A stretch of 64,000 nt of DNA, from assembly GCA_030549775.1 (NCBI GenBank), contig CM060180.1, positions 28,902,590-28,966,589 on the forward strand. Reading direction: 5' to 3'. Below, in pieces: positions 51,726 through 62,975 of this stretch; within the stretch, counting starts at the first letter, position 1; every line of letters starts with the position of its first letter. Source of the stretch: Tamarix chinensis. Lineage: Eukaryota > Streptophyta > Magnoliopsida > Caryophyllales > Tamaricaceae. The notes below the pieces were generated by a model that saw only the letters and a program-made list of their open reading frames with translations, was not told the DNA's origin and made no database searches. The position numbers were made by a program, and so were the translations under genes.

Positions 51726-54700
51726 ATGGCGGCCATAGTCGTGTCTCTGGCCTCATCTTTTGTGTCTTCATCGTCACGCTCTTCGTCCACTATCATCTCT
51801 AAACTGCGGCCAATCCCTATCCTAAGTTTTTCATTTGGTTCCTCGCCTTCCCTATCCTGTACGAGAAAGGTCATGGCTCACACTCTCGCCAGTGCCACTT
51901 TGGGGTTCACTCAAGCTGCTAATGTCGAACCCCTCAAGGTCTGTAACAGTACTCTGTTTCTCTCTCGCTCTCTGTACATATTTTTGGCTTTGTGGGATTT
52001 GTTGGTGCATATATTTGATGGATTAAGGCCCGATTTTCTTCGTCCTACGTTGACTCATGTTTTAGTGTTCGTCTGTCAGTATATTTATTATGATTTCATT
52101 TTAAGTATGATTTATACTGGTATATTTTATTCTGAATTTGTGTTTCTTTGGATCTGCTATGTTTCGTGTTTTGGTGTGAATCAATTTGTAGATTTGATCA
52201 GTGATCCCTACCCCTTCAATTTATCGACCTGATTACTGTGGATAAGATGAAAGTTGCTTTTTTTTTTATTTTTTATTTTTAGAATAGGAAACTAGTAGCG
52301 GCGCTAGTCTTCTCGATCTCTGTTAGCGCTTCGTTACAGCTTATTGTTTTTTTTTTTCTTGAAAATTCTGTAGTCGACTGTTTTTGGTGACTTAATCTTC
52401 GGTAACATGCCATTAGGTATCTTTTGCTGCTAAAGATGTTGATGTGCTGCAATGGAAAGGAGACCTGCTTGCTGTGGCTGTTACAGAGAAAGACATGACT
52501 AAAGATGAAAACTTGAAATTCGAGAATTCCATCTTAAAGAAGCTAGATTCCCAGCTGAATGGTATACTGGCCGAAGCCTCTTCAGAGGAGGATTTTACTG
52601 GAAAGTCTGGCCAGTCAACTATTCTCCGACTTCCTGGACTGGGATATAAGAGGGTTGGCTTAATTGGGCTTGGTTCTCAGTCATCATCTGTATCAGGCTA
52701 CAAGGCTCTTGGTGAAGCTGTTGCTGCGGCAGCCAAGACTTCCCAGGCGAGTGATGTTGCTGTTGCCCTTGCTTCTTCAGAGGGTCTCTCTCCAGGATCG
52801 AAGCTGAATGCTGCCTCGGCCATAGCTTCTGGTACTTGTTTTATTGTTGTAATTCTCTCATTTTATAGTTTGTAAGCTTATTTGATGTATGGATGTGTGT
52901 TGAACCTGATAGAATTGTTTATATGGTTCAGGCACCGTGCTTGGAATATATGAAGATAACAGGTTTAAATCTGAGGCAAAGAAGCCAGCACTGAAGTCTT
53001 TGGATATTATCGGTCTTGGTACTGGGCCTGATTTAGATAAGAGGCTCAAATGTGTAGAAGATGTTTGCTCCGGTGTTATTTTTGGGAAGGAGCTTGTAAA
53101 TGCACCTGCTAATGTCCTCACTCCTGGTGTGTATGGTTGTGCTTTGCTTTGAAGCATTTCCCTTTTGGATTTTCCCCTAAACTAATTGAGCTAATCATTT
53201 TTATGGGGAAGCTTTAGTAAGTGAAAAGATCTGCTTTTCTGCAAATTGACAATTCATCATCGGAAGAAAGGCATTCATTTTTTTGTTTCTTGTTCCTGTC
53301 TCTGATTTTAGATTATAAGAGTAATTTATTATCCAATCTGTTTCTATCTGACCTCTCATATTGTTTACATCTCAGGTGCTTTAGCTGAAGAGGCGTCAAA
53401 GATCGCTTCATCACATAGCGATGTTCTTTCTGCAAAGATCTTGAGTGTGGAAGAGTGTAAAGAATTGAAAATGGGTTCCTATTTAGCAGTTGCTGCTGCT
53501 TCAGCGAATCCAGCTCATTTTATCCATCTATGCTACAAGCCTCCAAGTGGTCCCGTTAAAGCCAAGTTGGCACTTGTTGGAAAAGGGTTGACATTTGACA
53601 GGTGATGTGTCTTCTCCTAATGCACTAGCAGTTTGAGTACTCAGTTTATTCTGTTTTATTTTTTATTTCCTTAGATTTTTCTACCGTCTTTTCTTTTAGT
53701 GGTCATCAATTAACAACTTTTCTTATTTTCTGTGAGTTTGGCAATTTATCTTTCTGATACATACTATTGATGCACACATATCATTACAGTAGTTTTTTCT
53801 ATGGTCCGGATCAAGACTGACTATTCCTCTACATTCTTAAACCATTTTTCCATTTATAGTGGTGGCTACAACATTAAAACTGGGCCTGGTTGTTCAATTG
53901 AGCTTATGAAGTTTGATATGGGAGGCTCTGCTGCAGTGTTTGGTGCAGCAAAAGCCATTGCTCAGATTAAACCTCCTGGAGTTGAGGCAAGCACAGCGAG
54001 AAACTTGTTGCTGTTTCTATCTTCCTCTCTCTTAATGTGTCAGCAAGCCTCATCTAACTTTTAGCTTCTGTTCTTGTGCTATTTTTTATTTTTTGCTTCT
54101 GCAAAGTCTGAAATATTTTTCACATATATTTTCATCTGGTGCGTGTTTGTGAACATAGGTGCACTTCATTGTTGCTGCTTGTGAGAACATGATTAGTGGA
54201 ACTGGCGTCAGGCCTGGAGATATTGTTACTGCTTCAAATGGGAAGACAATTGAGGTAGTTCATCAATTGTATAGAGACTTCTTTGTCAAATTGCTATCTT
54301 CTCTTGCTATACTGACAGTTTTATATCAATCTTTAGCATTTTAGCAACTATTTATGAAAGTCTCATGTTTATTTGAGTGTGAAATATAATTGTTCATTGC
54401 TTGTTTGGTACATAAGCTTAATTTGCTACATTAGCCAGAAAATATGATTCATCATAGTTCAGAGTCTCCAAGTAATAGTCTTTCATTTTGCTATAATGTA
54501 CTTAGATTGTAGAACTTTCTGAACGTTACAATATCTTTCAGGTTAACAACACTGATGCTGAAGGAAGGCTAACACTGGCTGATGCTTTGGTCTATGCTTG
54601 CAACCAGGGTGTTGATAAGGTAGTCCATGCTTACATCTGGTGGATGAATGTTTGCAGAAAAAAAAATGCTAGGATATTAAATTATCTAATTGCAGTTAAA

Positions 54701-57700
54701 TATTATTATAGTTAGTTATGGGTTAGTTTGTTAGAAGCTTCCAACAAACTAACTCATAACTAACTATAATAATATTTAATTGCACTTAATAAATTCTAAT
54801 ATCCTAGCATTTTTCAATCATATGAATTTCGTCCAACCTTCTCCATGTTTTGCTGTCAACTAATGCTCTTTCAGTTTGACTTGATCTATATTGATGTAAT
54901 GGTTTTAGTGTTTCCTACTCCACTCCTCTTTTGCACCCTCCAAACAAGCACCGAGTTGCTTTCTGCCCTCTCCCTTCTCCTGGGTTGCTTCTCAGATGTC
55001 TAGTTTGTGAAATTTGATTATTCTTGTGCTTGCTTTGTCCACTGGGATGTTGAGATTTTGGTAACCCCACCCTTTTTTAATTTCTGTTGAAGTCTGTATT
55101 TGTGGAGGAAAGAAAATGATAATTCTGGAGGATTGAAGATGTACTCTTTGTCCAAAAGCTAGAAAGAAAGCCTTTGTTTGTTAGGAATTTGATAGATTTT
55201 GTTTACCAAGTCAGCAGGTCTTTCGGCCCAATCTGGTAGCACCACCGTTCCTGCTTAATGGCCTAAGGTGGAAATGATGCAATCAGCTCAAAATTAATCT
55301 AGAGATTCCTTCTGTTTGCCTCAGTTACTCCTCTCTTCACAATTTCTTCTTTCAGGAGTTCTCAGCGCTCTGTGTGGAAATGTACCCCTGGCACAATAAA
55401 AGCTTCAAATTATTGGAGGAGGTTGATTTTAGTTATTCTTCTCCATTAAAAGATGAAAAAGATGAATACATTGCTTCAGAATGCAAATATCAGAATAACA
55501 TTGTGTGTCAAATTGGGTCCTAAATAAGTAAATATGCGTCTTTGCAGTGTTACTTCCAAATATGTGCTCTATTTTAGTGCAAAACAGTTACTACTGGTGC
55601 TCAACTAGCTACCTATGCCATGTAAGAGATGGAATTGCCTATTCAATGCTATCTTTGGCCTCTTGTAGCTACTTTAGGTTTGATATAGTACTAATTCTGC
55701 AGATTCTGCAGCTGCGTTTGGTACTTGTTTCAAGCTTTCACCTAAAAAGGCTGTTCTCAATTATCTGATTTCTTGAATGTTTTCTAAATTGGCAGTGCCC
55801 TATCAATAGTATGGATGACACGTTGCTAATCCTATTTGCTGATTTAATTTTCTTTGATGTTCCTGTCATTCACATCTGTCTCAGTGTTTGAAAAAGCGCA
55901 CCTAAGACGCAAGACAATGGGGGCTGGGGGCTTTTCTGGTGTTAGGTGAAGTGATGTGAGTGAGGCGCATGTAAGGCAGCTGATGCGCGCCTAAGGCGCA
56001 GAAGCGCACAGATGTACGCCTTTGAGAAAAATATCTTTTCAACAGGAAAAAAAATCACACAGGGAGCCAAGGACTTAGGGGAGAGGTGTAGACATTTTTT
56101 AGAAAAAGGGAAGCCTATTTATAGTTTTGATTGGGGAGAGCAATAGTTGTTTTGGAAATATCAAGCAGGGACTTAGGTGCGAGAGAAGACATGCACATGC
56201 TTTTCAGCAGGAAAAAAAAATCATGCAGGGAGCTAGGGACTTAGGGGAGAGTAGTAGACATGCACATGCTTTTCAGCAGAAAAAATCATGCAGGGAGCCA
56301 GGAACTTGGGGGAGAGGAGTAGACATTTTTTTGAAAAAAGGGAAGCCTATTATAGTTTTGATTGGGGAGAGCAATAGTTATTTTAGAAAAGATGCACATT
56401 CTTCAATCAACACAAGCTGCAAGCCTACAAGCAGAGTCAGGGTCCTCAAGGAAATATAAAAAAGAGAGTAAAATTCATTTTTTAAATACATATGTAGTAT
56501 TAAACTCATAAAAAAGAAACATGTCAAAGACAAAGAGACATACTGTTGAGAGCTGAGAACCAGAGACAGCAAGAAGTGGTCCACAGTCCACACTGTCTAC
56601 TAGTATTGGTAGTATTAAACTCATAGGTGGTTGTTTTTCTAAGTATTTTCTTGTTATGGTATACTTTTTTCTGAAAACTTAAGTCATTTAATCATTTTAA
56701 GCAATCTTGGCACTTCACATTGTCAAGATGCGCGCCTTCACCTTGCACCTAGGCTCCAGGACCCCTATTGCCTAGGTGTGCCTTAGGCATTTTCAAACAC
56801 CGATCTGTCCAATATCGTCATCCCATCGGAAATACTTTGTGCATTAAACAATGTAGGTAAAAGCTACATTAGGATAGCAATGGAGACAATGAGAGTAAAC
56901 TGTTGTACAAAATTAGTGTCACAAGCCATATTCACTATATTTTGATTTCTTTATTCCACAAATTACTGCTGTCTTTTGAGTTTTGCAAGCATCAAGGGTT
57001 GAGTTCAACATTCAATGATTATTGCCCCTAAAATCCTCTCTTTTATATCTCCTCTTTTCTGATAGAATTGTGCCATGGTGCTCACATTCAGTTTGAACTT
57101 TTGCTCAGATTGTTGACCTTGCCACATTAACTGGCGCATGCGTTGTTGCTCTCGGTTCTTCAATTGCAGGTAGAATCAGTTCGTCAATTTCTTGCTAGTT
57201 AGTATTTAGCCCATTTGACAATTACTATTTGAGGGTGTTGTAAACTTTATTGTATGATGATGATTACGTTGGCCCATTCTTTATTGTTGTCTGCTCATTC
57301 AAGTCAAGTTGGAATGTTGAATCCCATGGGTTTCACATTCCATATATATATTGCATGCCTAGACAGAACTGACTTTTTTGTTGGTTGAATCTTCAGTGTT
57401 ATCAAATCCTGGAAACTCGTAATTCCTCCCCTAAATACAAAAAGGAGAAGATATATGAAATGATCACTTTGATAGTATTCTGTTTCTTCATTTTTGTGTT
57501 GGATAAAAGGTTTAATATGCCACGTCAAACAGATGGTAATCTGAGAAAAATATTCTTGTTGTGGGTAGTCTGAAGCAACCTTAAAAGCTCTGCTGTTTAT
57601 GGATTCTTAAAATTTTTAAAATTACTTCTGGAGAAATCCATGTCTTTCTTCCTTTCCTCTGGAAGAGTCCTGAACCAAGAAAATTATCTTTCCCTTCCAA

Positions 57701-58662
57701 GCATAACAATGAATCGAGTTGTAATGCATGTTCTAGTAGGATGTCTCAATGCAACAATGAGAAGGATTCATGGCCTCAGCATGTCCGTGCACATGAAATT
57801 GATTCAACAAAGAATTTCCGCAAGACTGTTTTCTGTGTGCGTGGGTGCATCTTGGTGTAAAGAGTCATCAACACTTTCTGTAGCAGAAGTTTATTTTTTT
57901 CAAGTGGGATATATCTTGTGTGATGCTATAGCGGGCTGTTTCTTTTTTTGTTTAGGTGCTTATACGCCTAGTGACAACCTTTATGAAGAGTTATCAGCAG
58001 CTTCAGAGATTACGGGAGAGAAATTTTGGAGGATGCCTCTTGAGGAAAGTTATTGGGAATCCATGAAATCAGGTGTGGCTGATATGCTAAACACTGGTGG
58101 TCGTGCAGGTGGTTCCATCACTGCAGCTCTGTTTTTAAAACAGGTACAAATAGGATACACTTCATCCAGACGTATATAGTTATGATTTTTGTCAGTGACT
58201 TAGAGGTTGCTTGCCTATTTGATTGGTGAAGAATAGATGCTTCTTTGCTAACGACCCTTTTGATTTGACGAGTGTGCTTTTGTTGCTCATCAGTTTTGTC
58301 CATTTTCAGTTGGTTCATGACTTTATTTTACTTATGTATCATCAAAACAGTTTTCATGTTGTGTTTCACGTTTCTTACTATACTATTAAATAATTGGTTG
58401 TCGAGCTTACATCATACTTTCACATATTGTTTGGTCATAGAAGATATGAAGTTCATTGAAAGCAGATCCTAGATGAGTATTGCCTCTGTGATGATAAATA
58501 AATCTCAACTGATTTTGTGTTTTTCTGTAGTTCGTTGATGACAAGGTTCAATGGTTGCACATAGACATGGCTGGTCCTGTTTGGAATGACAAAAAGCGTG
58601 CAGCAACTGGCTTTGGAGTCTCAACTTTGGTGGAGTGGGTTCTGAAAAACTCGTCTAAGTAG
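51726..58662 (+). CDS. LAP: Leucyl aminopeptidase, peptidase family M17, plastid-type, 10 exons
   Basis: The exons are 51726-51938, 52417-52831, 52932-53126, 53376-53601, 53860-53986, 54159-54254, 54542-54619, 57109-57169, 57956-58143 and 58531-58662. They total 1731 nt and encode 576 residues, the usual size for plant LAPs, with consistent phases. Residues 1-49 form a Ser-rich leader like a chloroplast transit peptide. The N-terminal domain covers about 75-280 and the catalytic domain about 290-576. The metal and active-site residues expected from E. coli PepA are all present: K344 (VGKG) and D349 (FDSGG), K356, D369 (KFDM), D429, E431 and R433 (NTDAEGRL). The enzyme is a hexameric two-metal aminopeptidase that removes N-terminal residues such as Leu and can split Cys-Gly. 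Intron 5 is GC-AG; intron 7 (2.49 kb) holds two elements. The gene looks intact. Confidence 0.96.
54662..54814. mobile_element. 153-bp foldback MITE in LAP intron 7
   Basis: An almost perfect palindrome with arms of about 75 nt meeting at GAAGCTTC (54735-54742). The left arm starts AAAAATGCTAGGATATTA and the right arm ends with its complement. The arms differ at roughly one in eight positions. Transcribed, it would form a long hairpin. A target duplication is unclear because the flanks are A/T runs. Confidence 0.8.
55882..56802. mobile_element. Non-autonomous hAT-type element, 921 bp, in LAP intron 7
   Basis: The ends are CAGTGTTTGAAAAAGCGCAC and, as complement of the right end, CGGTGTTTGAAAATGCCTAA, with further GCC/AAGGC-rich subterminal motifs. 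The 8-bp duplications ATCTGTCT (55874-55881) and ATCTGTCC (56803-56810) differ at one base. The interior contains a run of internally repeated segments (56040-56400). The short frame at 56127-56459 reflects these repeats and is not a gene. Confidence 0.85.
56040..56400. repeat. Internal direct repeats within the LAP intron 7 hAT element
   Basis: Blocks with CAGGGAGCCA-GGACTTAGGG, GACATTTTTTTGAAAAA-like and ATTGGGGAGAGCAATAGTT occur two or three times. A shorter CACATGCTTTTCAGCAG unit occurs twice (near 56195 and 56265). They look like local duplications within the element. Confidence 0.8.
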
Positions 58663-58694
58663 CTGCTGTGTCGAATTCCTTCTGTACTACTACT

Positions 58695-58700
58695 AATAAA
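58695..58700 (+). promoter_or_regulatory. LAP polyadenylation signal candidate
   Basis: AATAAA lies 33 bp after the LAP stop codon. That is close, but plant near-upstream elements are variable, and later signals may also be used. Confidence 0.4.
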
Positions 58701-58887
58701 TAATACGATAAATGGTGTGGCTAAAATGAGTGCTAGATGCAGTTGAATTTTGGATCGTGGCAGATGTTGAAACGTTGGGTTGTTCAGCTTATTTATCATT
58801 GTCTCCTCCTTGAGTCTGAGTACCTCATTTTTCCAAGTTCGAAATGTAGTTTAAAGAAAGAACTTTAACCAATCCTAAAAATCTTGA

Positions 58888-58929
58888 AGTATTAATAACC
58901 GATATATTAGTATTAATAACCGATATATT
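58888..58929. repeat. Perfect 21-bp tandem duplication downstream of LAP
   Basis: The unit AGTATTAATAACCGATATAT plus T occurs twice without change, directly adjacent. Confidence 0.95.
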
Positions 58930-60782
58930 ACCTTACGATCACATGTTTTTTGTAGCTCGGGCCTACTTACTGACAATTTGCAGTGCATCCGGACACGTTT
59001 CTTTTGAGTTGGTGTAACAAGTCTTGCTGTTCCCAAGAAAGTCTCTTTGAAAATATTATGTAAACAAACTTTAACGAATCCACTCTACAACGTTAAGAGA
59101 CTTTGGGTACAAACTTCTTCTATCCATCTGTAGGGTTGTAAATCGGAATGCATTAGAACTTAATTTATTTATAAATGAATAAAACTTTTTGCAAGTTTTG
59201 TCGGTGTGTGGTAAATGAATTGAATTAGTAAATATTTGTACCGTAAATGAGTTTTAATTATTTATGTTTAAATTTAACTTATTTAGTTTAATAATTAAGT
59301 CTAAAAATATAATTTATGTTAAATTCATTTTATTAAATAAATGAGTAAAGTTTAAACAATTCGTATATCAGCTTAGTTTTTTCATAACTCCCCTAGCTTT
59401 TCATCAAAGCTTTCCTCTTCTTTTATCTCTGTACAGCTTCTTTGGATCTGAGTTTTAACCACAAAGCAATGCCATCGTTTGTTATCTGCCTCAAGACCTT
59501 TGCGACACATAACGTATATAATGGAGGACATTCTAAAATAGATGCCTGTGGGATCTGATTGTTCTGCGGTAAGAGTACAATTTTTTTGCATAAGCTCAGA
59601 CTTTGGTAATGAAGCATCATATCTACTGAAATTGATTACATTCACAATTAAAATGTGCTCTACAATACAATGGTATTTGCAATCTTGCTGTTACATTAAT
59701 GTTTGGTTTCTAATATAGCCGTCGTTGCCTCAGTAATCAAACATAAAAAGAACTGGTACATTGAGAAGGAAAGACCAACTCTCCTGGAATTCAAACATAA
59801 TCTAATTAATAACTATAGGTCTCTCTTTTCACAGACGAGTCATCATGGTAAGATTATATATTACTACCAATAAGACTACGTTTACTGCAGCAAAATTACT
59901 CATCACGTAATTCACCTAAATTTTTAGGGACAAGGAATAGTAGGGAATCTTCTTCATTACTTGTGTTAGAGCATCTGGCTCAATTTTTCATCACTGGTTA
60001 TTTTAGATTCCCTGCTACTAGTAACAAGTAACTCCAGAGTGTACGGGAACTGAACTGGTGAATCGAAGACCCAACCTATACTAAGTTAGGAGTCCACTTA
60101 GCCCTTACTTTTAAAACCAAGGAGGAAAGGTTTGAAATGTGAGCTTCAGTGGATTTGCATTTGAGAGAATTCAGAGAAGGATCTAGAATGCTAAAAATCG
60201 AGGCAAATTATGTGAAGAGTAACATTGCTGCAATAAATGTGATCCTATTGGTAACAATATGTAGCCTTATCATGATAGCCTATTGATGAAGAGAGACTCA
60301 TAGCTATCAACTAGATTTTGTTTCAGTTCCAGAAGAGTCAGTCTTTCCCCTCTCTCTCAATTAATGCACCTGATTTCTATTGAGTTTGGCTACTGAGGCA
60401 TCGACAGCTACACTGAAAATCAGGCGTTGAGTGTGGCAGCAGGGTGGCTGCTGCCATTGGATTTATGGAGCACACTCTTAGGAATCCTAATAAGATTGTA
60501 GCCAGTCAGGTTTACTGCTTGGAGACTGATGTCTGCATTGTGTACCTGACTTGGAATGACAGCATTTATTGTTCAGCAAGTAGAAAATCCGATGGGGTCG
60601 TCATCGCTTGATTTTTTTCCGCAGAGCAGCCAATGAAGACCGAGGGAGGAAATACCTTTCGGGACTTTATTCATCCAGGATATATTTTGAGCATCTTGAC
60701 GAACGTATATCACCGGCTGTTGATCACCTTGCTTTTGCTTGCTGCCTCAAAATTCAGGAAGTTGATGATCATCGATGTTTTT
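58930..60782. other. Spacer between the convergent LAP and GNAT genes
   Basis: It contains the 3' flanks of both genes. Minus-strand frames around 59382-59645 show no recognised family and are probably chance. The GNAT 3'UTR should begin directly left of 60783. No element termini were found. Confidence 0.5.
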
Positions 60783-61210
60783 CTAAGATATTACTGAGAA
60801 TTTCCTTTTATGCAATATATTGCAGCAAAGCAGGTACGTGTTCTCTTTTAGTAATCGTTCACTTGCATGTGTCACTATCTGCAGGTTGAGGTCCAATTTT
60901 GTGTCAGCTTAATTTGGAGAAATATGATTGAACTACCCGCAGGCACCAGGCACCTAATCCCCCATCACCACCACAGTAGAGGTCATTAGGCATGATATAA
61001 TAATTTTAATTTCCCAGTAAGGGATAAAACTAGGCAGCCTAGGTTTAATATTACCTCAAAACCATGTTTCTCATACAGTTGTTGGGCTCTTAAATTATCC
61101 CTATGTACATGAGCATACACCTGGTCTGCACCTGTATATCAAAAATCAGTGCCAACTTCAATCGTAATTACCAACCTGGTCTGGTTTGTTTGTTGGAGCG
61201 CGGCGACTAT

Positions 61211-61246
<36 letters not shown>

Positions 61247-61851
61247 TTCTACTATTTGTTTGGTATATTAACTATGTACCTCTCAATTTTGCAGTCGTTA
61301 GGGCAAACAGCAACATGTTGGTTGCTATACCCCTACGCCGTGCAGCCCTGGCGACACATAAGCTGGCAAGATAACCGTATCTCTTCGAACACGTTTTCCG
61401 ATCCACATTGGAAAGAAGATCACGAGGCACGACCTTCGCCTTTTCCTGAAACCACGTCGAATGGATTCGTCTGTTGTCTGGATGCCTGCATATATTGGAA
61501 CGAGTAGAGAGTTGTGGTTGTACTCGTACGTACCCCAGGGTAGGACTCTCCTTGCAGGAGATGCTGAATGCACAAATCTAAGGTGCCGACTATACTCGTC
61601 TTTGATGCGCCGCGTGTGATATTTCTGTCTGCCTTGTTGTCTACCTGTGAAGAAGAAAGAGACCACCAATCATCATGAAATCAAAATAAATAAATAAAAA
61701 AAATTGTGCCCCTGAATGATTGGGATCACACCGGAATAAAGTCTGTTACAATCAAAAGGAAACACTGTATTAAACTATTTACCTCCATCCAATGCATGGA
61801 AACAGAAATAAACAAGTAGATATATAAAGAGAAAAACGTGTGTGTATTGGG

Positions 61852-61882
<31 letters not shown>

Positions 61883-62975
61883 CCGTTACGATGCATGTAC
61901 AGTACTTGTGATCATCAAGATAACCCTTGCATCTCCTTTTTAACGCAATAAACTCCTACGGAACAGGGGAAACAAGATGTCAGAATTTCAGTCCGATGCA
62001 GGATCAGAATTTCTAGAATTACAATGATGCACTATGTGTTCAAAGGCGTGCGTTGCAAGGATACCTGTTCAGCAAACTTCCTTTTGTAGGCGAGGGCATA
62101 CCTGCTATAGCTCAATGTGAGGTAAAGCGTTGTTGATATTAGAAGCGTAGTAGGGGAGTTCGAAAGCCGCATCCGTATATAATATAACGTAGATGGGTGT
62201 ATAAATAAATAAAGGATAAATCTTAATTATACGGAATTAGTAATAGATCGATACCCGTAAATAAATGGATAATACCTGTCACTGGCTTGATGTTCCCAGT
62301 GGCTTTCTGCTCGAAGCCAGGCTGCTGCCTAATACAATCCCCCACCCTCAACAACCAAAAAATTAATAATTAAAAATAAATGAATAAATAATTTAGAATG
62401 ATGCATAGAAGCTGAATAAATCTGAAATGAGGGGATAAAAATTAAGCAGAGAAGAAAAATTAAGCGATGCTGCTGCTATGTATCTATCTATCTCTCTCAT
62501 ATTGGTTCATGACCTATCCACCACTCACCCGGTATTCATCATCAATCATATTCACGGCCTCTCGTGACACATAATCTCCAAAAACCCTAACTCCCTGATG
62601 ATTCGGCCCTTCTTCTTCATATGACGACGGCTGCACCCGCGCGAACTTGAGATCTGACGACGACGATTGCGATCGACTAACACGCCGTAGCTGATGCAGT
62701 CTAGTATTATTTTCCCTCTCCGCCTCCTGTATTTCCAGCCGTGAGGATTCCGATTGCGCCTTCCTCCTGCTGGCGTAAATTCGTGTCAATTCCGCAGATA
62801 TAAATTGAATTAAAGAAAAAGAAAAGGGCGTAGTGCGTTCTCTGTAGGCGTGATCGATCGCCAGATCAATTAGATATATACATGGCAGCAGAGAGATATT
62901 GATATCCTACATGCTCCTAGAGGTAACAAGACGAGCTCCAGGCTCGAAGAAAGTAAGTTTTGAAGAAAATGCCAT
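60783..62975 (-). CDS. GNAT-family N-acetyltransferase, probably plastid-targeted, 9 exons
   Basis: Read on the minus strand, the exons are 62975-62911, 62766-62529, 62328-62276, 62101-62065, 61955-61884, 61644-61534, 61445-61280, 61131-61055 and 60878-60783. They give 915 nt and 304 residues with matching phases and GT-AG introns. Key stretches are WLRAESHWEH and YKRKFAEQEFIALKRR (about 105-137), VGTLDLCIQHLLQGE (about 174-188), YGYLASLCVARAARRRGIAT (215-234, with the R/Q-x-x-G-x-A acetyl-CoA loop at R228-A233), and QVYAHVHRDNLRAQQLYEKH (251-270). The protein ends after TYLLC (about 287-291). The fold transfers acetyl from acetyl-CoA to amino groups. Similar plant proteins are plastid enzymes that acetylate protein N-termini and lysines; that role is inferred from the resemblance. 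The start was chosen for its GCCATGGCA context. The first splice (AT|G) is the least certain. Confidence 0.9.
61210..61246. repeat. (AAT)n microsatellite in a GNAT intron
   Basis: About 12 units lie in the 148-bp intron 61132-61279, of which they make up a quarter. Confidence 0.9.
61851..61883. repeat. (TG)n-(TA)n microsatellite overlapping a GNAT splice donor
   Basis: On the coding (minus) strand the intron after exon 5 begins GTATATATATATATATATAC and continues into CA repeats. The dinucleotide run therefore begins at intron position +1. Confidence 0.9.

Noticed and set aside
56127..56459. 110-codon frame in LAP intron 7
   Set aside because: It is a repeat translation inside the hAT element.
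57640..58179. 179-codon frame as a separate gene
   Set aside because: Its second half is LAP exon 9 and its first half is intron 8 read through by chance.
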